This document shows positions 44,001-53,000 of a stretch of DNA of 64,000 bases, piece after piece. Both the position numbers and the translations under genes were made by a program. The stretch is from Pseudomonas parafulva (GTDB taxonomy: Bacteria > Pseudomonadota > Gammaproteobacteria > Pseudomonadales > Pseudomonadaceae): the NCBI RefSeq assembly GCF_000800255.1, contig NZ_CP009747.1, positions 1,922,001-1,986,000 of the forward strand, in the 5' to 3' direction. The first letter of the stretch is position 1. The number at the start of each line of letters is the position of its first letter. The notes below the pieces were generated by a model, which worked only from the letters and a program-made list of their open reading frames with translations, was not told where the DNA came from and ran no database searches.

Positions 44001-47000
44001 GCGGCCGAGGAAGTACAACTGACCATCCGCCTGCCGACGCGCCAGGTCGCCGGTACGGTACAGGCGCCCGCCATCGGCGGCGAAGGGATCGGCGATGAAG
44101 CGCTCGGCGGTCAGCCCCGGTTGCCCGGCATAGCCCCTGGCGAGTCCTGCCCCGGCGATGTACAGCTCGCCCACGGCGCCCAGCGGCACTTCGCGCAGGT
44201 GCTCGTCGAGCACATGGCAGCGCGTATTGAGCAACGCGTGGCCGATGGGGGCGCTGGCTTGATCCAGCGTCTCCAGCAGGGTCTGGGTCGACCAGACGGT
44301 GGTCTCGGTCGGTCCATAGACGTTATGCAGGCGCGCAACCCGCGCCGTCAGCGCCTGGGCGAGCTCGGCCGACACCGCCTCGCCCCCGGCCAGGGCAATG
44401 CGCCCGTCGAGCACCTGCGGGGCGCTGTCCAGCAGCAGGCGCCAGGTGGCCGGGGTGGCCTGGATCAACTGCACCTGGTGGTGCTCGATCAGGTGCGCCA
44501 GCAGCAACGGGTCCTGGCGCTGGGCGTCATCGGCCAGCACCACGGCCGCGCCACGCACCAGCGGCAGGCACAGCTCCAGGCCGGAAATGTCGAAACTCAC
44601 CGTGGTCAGCGCCAGGTAGCGCTGAACACCGTCCAGGGCCAGCGCCTGCTCCATGGCCAGCAGGAAGTTGGCGAAGTTGCCGCGACTGATCTGCACGCCC
44701 TTGGGTTGACCGGTGGAGCCGGAGGTGTACAGCGTGTACGCCAGTTGCGCCAATGCGCGCGGGACGTCAGGCGTCAGGGCCGCGAAGTGCTGCACGTCCA
44801 ACGCGCTCCAGCGCCACCAGCGCTCAGGTCGCGTCAGCGCAGTCAAGGGTTCATCGCAGAGCACCAGCAGCGGCTGCGCACGTTCGAGGATCTGCGTCAG
44901 GCGTGCGGGGGGATGGGTGGGGTCCAGCGGCAGGTAACAGGCCCCGGCTTTCTGGATGGCCAGCAGGCAGATCAGCAGGCGTTCGTCGCGGGGCAGGCAG
45001 AACGCGACCGTGCTCTCCGGTCTCACGTCCTGTTCGAGCAGCCAATGGGCCAGGCGGTTGGCCTGGGCATCGAGCTCGTCGTAGCGCAGTTGCCGGTCGG
45101 CGCAGTAGACCGCCACCGCGTGCGGCTGCTGCTTGGCCATGGCCTCGAAGCGGCTGACGAAGTCGTCACAGGCCAGCAGCGGGCGTTGCGGCCCTTGTTC
45201 GGGTGATGGCGCGAGGCTGCGCAACGGCAGTTCCAGCAGCGGCGCGTGCAGCTCGCCATGGGCCAGCACCTCGAGCATCCCCAAGTAGTCGTCGACCAGG
45301 CGCTGCACGGTCGGCGCGTCGAGCAAGGCACAGGCCCGCTCGACGATCAGTTGGGTGCGGGCCTGCTCGCCGCGCCCTTGGCTGAACAGGTTGAAGGTGA
45401 GGTCGAACTTGGCGCTGACCACCCCTTCAGGCAGCGGCAACGCCTGCACCTGCACATCCGCCAGTTCCAGGCGCCGCGCCTGATCATGGTCGACCTGGAA
45501 GTTGAACAGGGTCTGGAACACCGGCGTGCGGTCCAGGCTGCGCTGCACGCCAAGCACGTCGAGCAGGTGCTCGAACGGCAGCGACTGGTGCTCCAGGTCG
45601 TCTGCCAAGCGATCGCCCAACTGGCGCAGGAAGTCCTGCACGGCCTGCTGGACGTCGAGCTGCACTCGGCAGACCAGGGTGTTGACGAACAACCCGACCC
45701 AGTGCTGGCCTTCCACCGACTCGCGTCCGGCCACCGGCAGACCGATGGCGAAGTCCTGGCTGCCGGTGTGACGTGACAGCAGCAGTTGGTAGGCCGCGAA
45801 ATACAGCACGAAGGGCGTGACGCCCAACGTGGCGGCGCGGCTGGCCAGGGCAGCGTCAAGTGCCTGCGGCACTACGAAGCTGTCGCGCGCGCCGCGGTAG
45901 TCCTGCACCGTGGGACGTTGCGGTTGCTGCGGCCATTGCAGCGGCTCATCGGGCAGGCCCTGCAAACGCGTCTGCCAGTAGGCTAGCAGCGCGTCGCCCT
46001 GCTCACCCTGCAGGTGCGCGCGCTGCTGGGCGATCCATGGCAGCAGACCGTGCGGCGCGGGCGTGGCTTGGCCCTGATAAAGCTGCGCGAGATCCTTCAC
46101 CAGCAAGCCCATGGACCAGCCATCGACGGCAATGTGGTGGACGTTGAACAACAGGCGGTAGTCCTGCGGCCCCAGGCACAGCAGGTCCACCGCCAGCAGC
46201 GGGCCTTCGCCCAGATCGAAGGCGCGCCCCGCACAGCGGGCGATCACTGCCTGTTGCTCGGCCGCGTCGAGATCGTGCAGCGCATGCCGTTTGAAATGCA
46301 GCCCGGCGCTCTGCTCCAGGCGCTGCCAGACCTCGCCGTCGGCCTCGAAGAAGCGGCAGCGCAGCGCCTCGTGACGCGTCACCAGCGCCTCGCAGGCACG
46401 TTGCAGGCGCGCCACATCCAACGGGCCTCGCAGCGACAGCAATTGGGTGACGTTGTAGGCGGTCTGCTGCGGGTCCAGTTGCTGCATGAACCACACCCGC
46501 TGCTGGGCGTGGGACAGCGGATAACGACCACTTGCGGGCGTCGGCGTGTCAGCGACCGGCACGGCCTCGGCGACCGGCGCTGACGGCGCCAGCACCCCGG
46601 CCAGGGCGCGCGGCGTGGGATGGGCGTGCAACTGACGCGGCGTGAGGCGCATGTCGGCACGCCGTAGCCGGGCGATCAGTTGCAGGGCCAGGATCGAATC
46701 GCCGCCGGCGCCATGAAAATCGTCGTCGGCCCCCAGCGCAGGCTGTGCCAGCACCTCGCGGAAGGCTTCCAGCACGGCCCTCAGCGCCGGCTGCGCCTGG
46801 CAATCCAGATGCAGCGCCAGGTCCGCCAGCACCGGGTGCTGCTGGACATCGCGGGGCTTGAGGCGCAGGCTTTCACGGCGGGCCTGGGCGATCAGTTGCA
46901 GGCTGAGAATGGAGTCGCCACCCAAGGCGAAGAAGTCGTCGCCGCGTCCGACAGCCTCGACGCCCAGCAACACTTGCCACAACCGCGCCAAGGTCGCTTC

Positions 47001-50000
47001 GGTCTCACCCTGCGGCGCCTTGCCCGCACCACGCTCGGCCTCGGCAGGCACAGGCAGCGCGCGGCGGTCGAGCTTGCCGTTGGCCGTCAGCGGCAAGGCG
47101 TCGAGCAGCACCCAGTGCGCCGGGATCATCGCCTCGGGCAGCGCAGCACGGGCGCTGGCTTGCAACTCGGCAAGGTCGTGCGCCGCCAACGCCGGGCTCA
47201 GGTAAGCGAGCAATTGTACGCGGCCCTGATCTTCGCTCGGCACCACCGCCGCTTCGCGCACCTGGGGCTGAGCGTTGAGCCACGCCGTGACCTCGCCCGG
47301 CTCCACGCGAAAGCCCCGGATCTTGACCTGTTCGTCGCGCCGACCGAGAAAGGTCAGCAGGCCCGCGCGGTCCAGACGCACGCGATCGCCGGTGCGGTAG
47401 TGGCGCTCGCCATCGGCGTCCACGCCAAACACCTGGGCACTGGCCTCGGGCTGATTGAGGTAACCCAGCGCCACCTGCGGGCCGGCGATGATCAGCTCGC
47501 CGGCCACGCCACGCGGGACCCGGTTGCCCTGCGCATCGACCACCCGCAGGCGGCAACCGGCCAGGGGCTGGCCCAGGGGCAAGTACTGGCTGCTGGCGCA
47601 GTGGAGGGATTCGTCGACTTCACCGCAGACCACACCGACCGTGGTTTCCGAGGGGCCGTAGTGATTGAACACGCGCAGCCCCGGCGCCAATCGGCGCACC
47701 TGCGCCAGCAGCGCCGGATCGAAGCCTTCGCCGCCCACGATCAAGCGCTCGCGGGGCAACACCCGCTCGGCATCGGCCAGTGCCAACAGGCCGCGTAGGT
47801 GCGAGGGGGCGATCTTCAGGCAATCGACTGGAGACTGGTCGAGGAAGTCGGCCCAGGCCGGTGGATCGAAGGCCAAGGCTGGCGGTGGCAGCACCAACGT
47901 CTGCCCGGCCTGCAAGGCGGCGAACACCGAGGTCAGGCCCAGGTCCGCCGCGACCGTGGCCAGGCTTGCCCAGCGGCTGCCCGGCGGGGCCTGCAGGCGT
48001 TCGACCACGGCCGCGGCGTAGTGCGCCAGGTTGCCGTGGCTGACCCGCACGCCTTTGGGCTGGCCGCTGGAACCCGAGGTGTAGATCAGGTACGCCGCCA
48101 GCGCCGGGTCGCTGAGGCTGGCGACAGCGGTGGGCGCAGCGGCGCTGTGCAGGTCGGCGCGGGTCAGCGGCAGGCTGGCCAGGTCGCTGCCCGGGGGCGG
48201 CGCTTCACCCAGGCTCAGCCACAGGCAGGCACCGCTGTCGTGCACCAGTTGCTGATGACGCTGGGCGGGCTGCGCGGGGTCGAGGAACAGGCAGACTGCG
48301 CCGCGATGCCAGCAGGCCAGGGTCGCCACCACCTGCTCAGGGCAGCGGCTCATGCACAAGGCCACTACCGCGCCGGGTGCGACGCCACTGTCAGCCAAGC
48401 GCTGCGCCAACGCCTGGCTGGCGCCGCCCAAGGTGGCGTAGTCGAGGGTGACGTGCGGCCCGTGCAACGCCACGGCCTTGGGCGTGCGCCGGGCATGCTC
48501 GAGGACCTGGCGGTCGAGCGGCTGCGTGGGCGCCTGCAAGGCGGGCGCGCACAGTTCACTGCCCGGCGAGGCCAGGCGCAGGTCGCCCAGCGCCACGGCA
48601 GGATCCTCGCAGACCTGACCGAGGAGCGCCGTCAGATCGTCCAGCATCTGCTCAACGGTCGCGGCGTCGAACAGCTCCTCGCTGTATTCCAGTTCGCAGC
48701 GCACGGCGCCCTCGCCGCTGCGTACCAGACGCAGGGTGAGGTCGAAGCGGGCATGCCGCTGCGGCGGGTCCAGCACCTCCACGCCCACGCCCGGCAGCGC
48801 CAGCGTACGACTGGCCGGCAGGTCGACCTGCACGAACATCACCTGGAACAAGGCGCTGCTGCGCGGCGGTTGCAGGCTCTGCAGCATGTTCTCGAACGGC
48901 AGGCACTGGTGATCGTAGGCCCCCGCCACCCGGTCGCGAGTGCTGCGCAGGGCGCTGGCGAAGTCGGCGTCTTGCTGCAGCGTCTGGCGGATCACCAGGG
49001 TGTTGAGCAGCGGCCCGATCAGCGGCATCAATTCGGGCCGGTCGCGCAGCGCCACCGAGGTGCCCAGGCAGAAATCGCGCTCGCCACTGTAGCGCGCCAG
49101 CAGCCAACTGAAGGCGGTGAGGCCATACAGGTACAGGGTCACGCCCTGGCGGCGGATGGCCACATCGAGCGTCTTGGTCAGGCTGTCCGGCAGCACCCGG
49201 GTGATTACGGCGCCAGCATGGCTACGCTGGCTGGGCGCAGGACGCGGGCGGTCCAGTGGCAAGCTCAGCGGCGCCGGGGCATCGTCGAGCTGCGCACGCC
49301 AGTAATCGACCTGGCGCTGGCATTCGTCGCTGTCCAGCCATTCCTGCTCCCAGGCCGCGTAGTCGGCGTACTGGATGCTCAGCTCAGGTTGTTGCGCCGT
49401 GTCACCGGCCTGCAAGGCCCTGTAGGCCTCGGCCAGTTCCTGGGTCAGTTGCTGCGCCGACCAGGCGTCGTAGGCCACGTGATGCAGGGTCAGGAACAGC
49501 CAGGTCGTGCCGGCCTCGGCGTCGCTGAAGGCCTGCCAGCGCCAGGGCACCTGCTGCGCCAGATCGAAGGGCTCGGCCAGTTGCCGGGCGTATTCGTCGG
49601 CGCACCAGGCGTCGGTGTCCTGCGCCGTGATGGGTGACATCGGCGGCAGCGCCACCGCCACCGGCGTGCACAGCGCCTGCCACTGACCTTGGGCATCGGC
49701 GACATAGCGCGTGCGCAGGATCTGGTGACGGTCGCTGAGCTGTTGCATGGCCTGGCGCAACCGCTCCAGGTCCAGGCGGCCGTCGAAACGCAGCACCGAG
49801 GCGAGGTTGTACAGCGCGCGATTGCTCAGCGCCTCGGCGGCGAGGAAACGCCGCTGGGCCTGGGACAGACAGGGGCCACCCCCCTCGCCCGCGGGCTGCG
49901 CGACGATGGGCAGGCGCCAACTGTCGATGCCCTTTTCGGCCAAGCGCTGGCGGAACAGCCGCTTCTTGTCCGCTGGCAACGAGGCCAGGCGCTGGGCGAT

Positions 50001-50024
50001 CTCAAGGAAGCCGTTTTGCGTCAT
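41019..50024 (-). CDS. NRPS: C-A(Asp)-T-T-C-A(Gly?)-T-C-aspartate beta-hydroxylase
   Basis: 3001 residues from ATG 50024 (AAGGA eight bases upstream; an ATG nine bases earlier is too close). Domains: C 52-480 (HHVAYDAW), A 500-995 with pocket D-L-T-K-I-G-H-V-G (aspartate), tandem T domains with Ser1038 and Ser1110, both GGDSI, C 1165-1600 (HHIAVDGW), A 1620-2100 with pocket D-I-L-Q-L-G-V-V-W (near the glycine code), T Ser2147, C 2205-2630 (HHIASDGW), and a TauD-like Fe(II)/2-oxoglutarate oxygenase 2660-2985 with FHNES (His2768, Glu2770) and distal His2961. The last C domain serves the Asp module on the next protein, and the oxygenase is placed to hydroxylate it. Confidence 0.92.
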   Translation of the reverse strand: MTQNGFLEIAQRLASLPADKKRLFRQRLAEKGIDSWRLPIVAQPAGEGGGPCLSQAQRRFLAAEALSNRALYNLASVLRFDGRLDLERLRQAMQQLSDRHQILRTRYVADAQGQWQALCTPVAVALPPMSPITAQDTDAWCADEYARQLAEPFDLAQQVPWRWQAFSDAEAGTTWLFLTLHHVAYDAWSAQQLTQELAEAYRALQAGDTAQQPELSIQYADYAAWEQEWLDSDECQRQVDYWRAQLDDAPAPLSLPLDRPRPAPSQRSHAGAVITRVLPDSLTKTLDVAIRRQGVTLYLYGLTAFSWLLARYSGERDFCLGTSVALRDRPELMPLIGPLLNTLVIRQTLQQDADFASALRSTRDRVAGAYDHQCLPFENMLQSLQPPRSSALFQVMFVQVDLPASRTLALPGVGVEVLDPPQRHARFDLTLRLVRSGEGAVRCELEYSEELFDAATVEQMLDDLTALLGQVCEDPAVALGDLRLASPGSELCAPALQAPTQPLDRQVLEHARRTPKAVALHGPHVTLDYATLGGASQALAQRLADSGVAPGAVVALCMSRCPEQVVATLACWHRGAVCLFLDPAQPAQRHQQLVHDSGACLWLSLGEAPPPGSDLASLPLTRADLHSAAAPTAVASLSDPALAAYLIYTSGSSGQPKGVRVSHGNLAHYAAAVVERLQAPPGSRWASLATVAADLGLTSVFAALQAGQTLVLPPPALAFDPPAWADFLDQSPVDCLKIAPSHLRGLLALADAERVLPRERLIVGGEGFDPALLAQVRRLAPGLRVFNHYGPSETTVGVVCGEVDESLHCASSQYLPLGQPLAGCRLRVVDAQGNRVPRGVAGELIIAGPQVALGYLNQPEASAQVFGVDADGERHYRTGDRVRLDRAGLLTFLGRRDEQVKIRGFRVEPGEVTAWLNAQPQVREAAVVPSEDQGRVQLLAYLSPALAAHDLAELQASARAALPEAMIPAHWVLLDALPLTANGKLDRRALPVPAEAERGAGKAPQGETEATLARLWQVLLGVEAVGRGDDFFALGGDSILSLQLIAQARRESLRLKPRDVQQHPVLADLALHLDCQAQPALRAVLEAFREVLAQPALGADDDFHGAGGDSILALQLIARLRRADMRLTPRQLHAHPTPRALAGVLAPSAPVAEAVPVADTPTPASGRYPLSHAQQRVWFMQQLDPQQTAYNVTQLLSLRGPLDVARLQRACEALVTRHEALRCRFFEADGEVWQRLEQSAGLHFKRHALHDLDAAEQQAVIARCAGRAFDLGEGPLLAVDLLCLGPQDYRLLFNVHHIAVDGWSMGLLVKDLAQLYQGQATPAPHGLLPWIAQQRAHLQGEQGDALLAYWQTRLQGLPDEPLQWPQQPQRPTVQDYRGARDSFVVPQALDAALASRAATLGVTPFVLYFAAYQLLLSRHTGSQDFAIGLPVAGRESVEGQHWVGLFVNTLVCRVQLDVQQAVQDFLRQLGDRLADDLEHQSLPFEHLLDVLGVQRSLDRTPVFQTLFNFQVDHDQARRLELADVQVQALPLPEGVVSAKFDLTFNLFSQGRGEQARTQLIVERACALLDAPTVQRLVDDYLGMLEVLAHGELHAPLLELPLRSLAPSPEQGPQRPLLACDDFVSRFEAMAKQQPHAVAVYCADRQLRYDELDAQANRLAHWLLEQDVRPESTVAFCLPRDERLLICLLAIQKAGACYLPLDPTHPPARLTQILERAQPLLVLCDEPLTALTRPERWWRWSALDVQHFAALTPDVPRALAQLAYTLYTSGSTGQPKGVQISRGNFANFLLAMEQALALDGVQRYLALTTVSFDISGLELCLPLVRGAAVVLADDAQRQDPLLLAHLIEHHQVQLIQATPATWRLLLDSAPQVLDGRIALAGGEAVSAELAQALTARVARLHNVYGPTETTVWSTQTLLETLDQASAPIGHALLNTRCHVLDEHLREVPLGAVGELYIAGAGLARGYAGQPGLTAERFIADPFAADGGRLYRTGDLARRQADGQLYFLGRNDDQIKLRGFRIELGEVEAALLAHAQVSQAVVAVQGEHLAGFWVGALEQEGQLREHLLARLPAYMVPTHLQRLAHLPLNSNGKVDRKQLPLAQVSMPSAEASGRALTPREAGLAEVWQQVLGVPVLAAEADFFRLGGHSLNAAQVRARLREQGLDMPLRWLFETPQLAALASRLDTLQAGQSGASAPMTRVDLAQEQVLSSAQQRVWLMQQLEPADSSFNMNSQIRLRGALDVEALRGAIQRVVERHAILRTTYHGRDGEPRQRIAAPQAGVLQCIDSDGQGWEQAALELATRPFDLSQEPSLRAVLYRLAEHEHVLQLVLHHIASDGWSGSVLIGEIVEGYEQACAGRVPALAELPIQYVDYAAWERSSATQARHREGLAFWRRRLSGMPAQVPLPFDFPRAEHSDSRGAAVDFQLPAATVARLNALAQATGTSLFMVLLTCYGAVLHHESHGRDLVIGTDLANREHPDTESLIGFFVNLLALRLALQPERSFREHLLQVRETCLEAFAWQDTPFDQVVECLQLPRIANQHPLLQTLFVLDNTPRQTRRLGELEVEPLLHEQRHSKFDMALFARAEGDVLALRWVYRPSLFRAATIERLRDTFLTLLEQALHAPDSSLEALIPTSTGAVTMSTDNPLQRKMSKLGRMRQGAGAAPRAPIDTRPLREGSRFPLLVQLRDSELAPAVWAERNREQVEQWLREHGGLLFRGFDLPDPAAFEQFCQALCPQLYGQYGDLPKKEGGKNIYKSTPYPKDRMILFHNESAHQHRWPRRQWFYCEVPARVGGATPIVDSREVFRELPAWLQDNLRRKQLMYVRNFSRSLDVSWQHFFQTESRSEVERLCLDTGIQFHWQGADDLHTRQVCPAVILHPLTGEESFFNQIQLYHPAFLDDDIRQQFLRDGEAALPRQVFYGDGSELETAAIDAINAAYARCAVRFDWQQGDVVMLDNMLAAHARDPFEGERKIVVAMGEIYGRDQVTAAPAPAVQQLEESNP

Positions 50025-50035
50025 GCCACTCATCC

Positions 50036-53000
50036 TTAGTCTTCCATCTCTGATAACAGGCGTTGCATCTCGTCCAGCGCCTGGTCACCGAGCAGGCCCT
50101 GGGGCTGCTCGATCTGTGCGGCCAGCCCGGCGATGGTCGGGTCCTGGAACAGGCTGCGCAGCTCGATGCGCACGCCAAAGCGTGTCTCGATCTGGGTCAT
50201 CAGGCGCATCGCCAACAACGAGTGCCCGCCCAGTTCGAAGAAACTGCTGGTCACCCCCACCTGCGGCACCTGCAACAGGTCCTGCCAGAGCTCGGCCAAC
50301 TGCGTCTCCAGCGGCGTACGCGGCGCCACGCCGATCGCGCGGTCGAGCGTCGGCAACGGCAGGGCCTTGCGGTCGATCTTGCCGTTGCTGTTGAGGACGA
50401 AGCGGGGTTGCTCGACGAAGGCGGTCGGGATCATGTAGGCCGGCAGCCGCGCTTCCAGCTCGCGGCGCAAGGCCTGTTGATCGAGCGCCGAGGGCGTCTG
50501 CAGCCAGGCGAACAACCCCTGGCCGTCGGGCGCGGGCATGACGACCGCCTCCTCCACGCCCGGATAACCGCGCAGCAGCGTCTCCACCTCACCCGGTTCG
50601 ATGCGGAACCCACGCACCTTGATCTGGAAGTCGCTGCGCCCGACATAGGCCAGGCGACCATCACCCCGGCGGCGCACCAGATCACCGGTGCGGTACATCC
50701 GCGCGCCCGGCTCGGGCGCATACGGGTCGGGCAGGAAGCTCGCGGCGGTCAGTTGCGGCGCATGCTGATAGCCGCGCGCAACGCCGCTGCCGGCGATGTA
50801 CAGCTCGCCGGTGGTGCCCAGCGGCACCGGACGCAGGTGCTCGTCGAGCACGTAGCAGCGGGTGTTGAGCAACGGCGTACCGATGTCGGCGATGCCCTGG
50901 GGCGCTGTTTCCAGCGGTTGTAGCGTGGACCAGACCGTGGTCTCGGTCGGCCCGTAGGCATTGATCAGGCGCACCCCCAGTGCCGACAGGCTGCGCACCA
51001 GCTCGCCCGGCACCGCTTCGCCGCCGATCAGGCCGCGCACGGCTGGCCAGTGACGCTGTCCGGTTTCCAGCAGCAGTTGCCAGCCGGCCGGCGTGGCCTG
51101 GAACACGCTGGCGCGGCGCAGCAGCTCGAACAGCCGATGACCATCGACCACTTGTTCACGCCGCGCCAGCAGCAGCGAGGCACCGTTGACCAACGGCAGG
51201 AAGAGCTCGGGCTTGCACATGTCGAAGGCGTAGGTGGTGCTGGCCAGCCAGACATCTTCGGCGCTCAGTGGCAGGTGCCGGTCGAGACCGGCGAGCAGAT
51301 TGCCCAGGCTCTGGCGGGTGATCTGCACGCCTTTGGGCAGCCCGGTGGAGCCGGAGGTGTAGATCACGTAGGCGCGCTGCAACGGGTGTACGCCAAGCTC
51401 AAGGTTGTTTGCCGGCTGCAAGGTCAGCGCCAGCCCATCGACCTCGTGCACGGCAGCCTCGCCCAGCACCTCGGCACTGCCCTGCTCGCCCAGGGTCAGC
51501 ACTGGGCGCGCGTGGGCGAGGATACTGCGCAGGCGTTCGCCGGGCTGCTGCGGGTCCAGCGGCAGATACGCAGCGCCTGCCTTGAGGATGCCCAGCAGGG
51601 TCGGCAACAGCCAGGGGCCACGGCTCAAGCAGACTGCGACCAGGTCGTCGCGACCGACGCCCTGCGCGCGCAGCCAGTGAGCCAGGCGATTGGCCCGCGC
51701 GTTAAGCGCAGCGTAGCTCATCTGTTCATCCTGGCAGTCCACCGCCAGGGCCTCGGGGGTGAGCGCCGCATGCCGTTCGAAGCGCTGGATGAGATCGTCG
51801 GTGGCCTGCTGCGTGCGACCGGGCAGGTTCCAGGGGCGCTCGGCCAGTGCGTGGTCGGCGTTGGCCAGGTCGATGTCCCACAGCGCAGCCTGCGGACGCT
51901 CGAGCATGCCGTGCAGCAGGTGCAGGTATTCATCGACGTAACGCTGGGCCGTGCTCGGCAGGAACAACTCGGTGTTGTACTCCAGCACGCAGGGCCAGCT
52001 TGCGCCCTGTTGCTCGACGTGCAGCCCCAGGTCGACCAGCGCGCTGTCGCTCTCCACCGCCAGACGCTGCGCCGACAGGCCAGCGAACTGCTGCGAACCT
52101 TGGGTCAGATCGCTCTGGATCAGGTTGAACAGCGCCTGGAACAGCGGCGTGTGGCTCAGGTCGCGACGCACCTGGAGGGCGTCGACCAGGCGCTCGAAGG
52201 GGACGTCGGCGTATTGCTGGGCCTGGAGATGGTCAGCCTGCAGTTGCTGCCAGAACGCCTCGACCGTCTGCGTCGGCTCGATGACGCTGCGCACCACCTG
52301 GGTGGTGGCGAAGTAGCCGATGAGGGGGTCGGTGTGCGCCTGGTGACGGTGCGCCACCGGTAGCCCCACCCACAACTCGCGCTGCCCACTGTGGCGCGCC
52401 AGCAGCACTTTCCAGGCAGCCAGCAACGGTGCGAAGGCCGTCAGGCCTTGCTGGCGGGCGCTGTCACGCAGGCGCTGCACCAACGCCTGCGGCAGCGTGA
52501 AGCGCAGGCGCCGGCCCTTGAAGCCCTGCACTGCCGGACGCGGCAGGTCGGTCGGCACATCCAGCACGGGCGGCTCACCCGCCAGCTTGTCGCGCCAGTA
52601 CTGCAACTGCTGTTCGATCTGTGCTTGCCCGGCAGGGCCTTGCCAACTGTCGGCGATGTCGGCGAACTGCAACGCCAGCGCGGGCAAATCGGCGCTGCGC
52701 CCTTCCAGCAGCGCCTGGTAGAGGGCTTGCAGTTCGTGGCAGAAGATCTCCAACGAACGCGCGTCGGCGATGATGTGGTGCAACGTCACCTGCAACACGC
52801 TGTGCGTCTGGCCCTGATACAGGCGCACGCGCCACAGCGGCGCAGTGCCCAGGTCGAAGGCGCGCTTGGCCTCGTCGCTGAGGTGCTGGGCGAACGCGGA
52901 CGAATGGGGATCGAGCGACAGCGTCTGCACGTCCAGGCGCCCCGTCGAGGTGTCCTCGACCCGCTGCACAGGCCCCGTCTCGTCGTCAACGAACAGGGTG

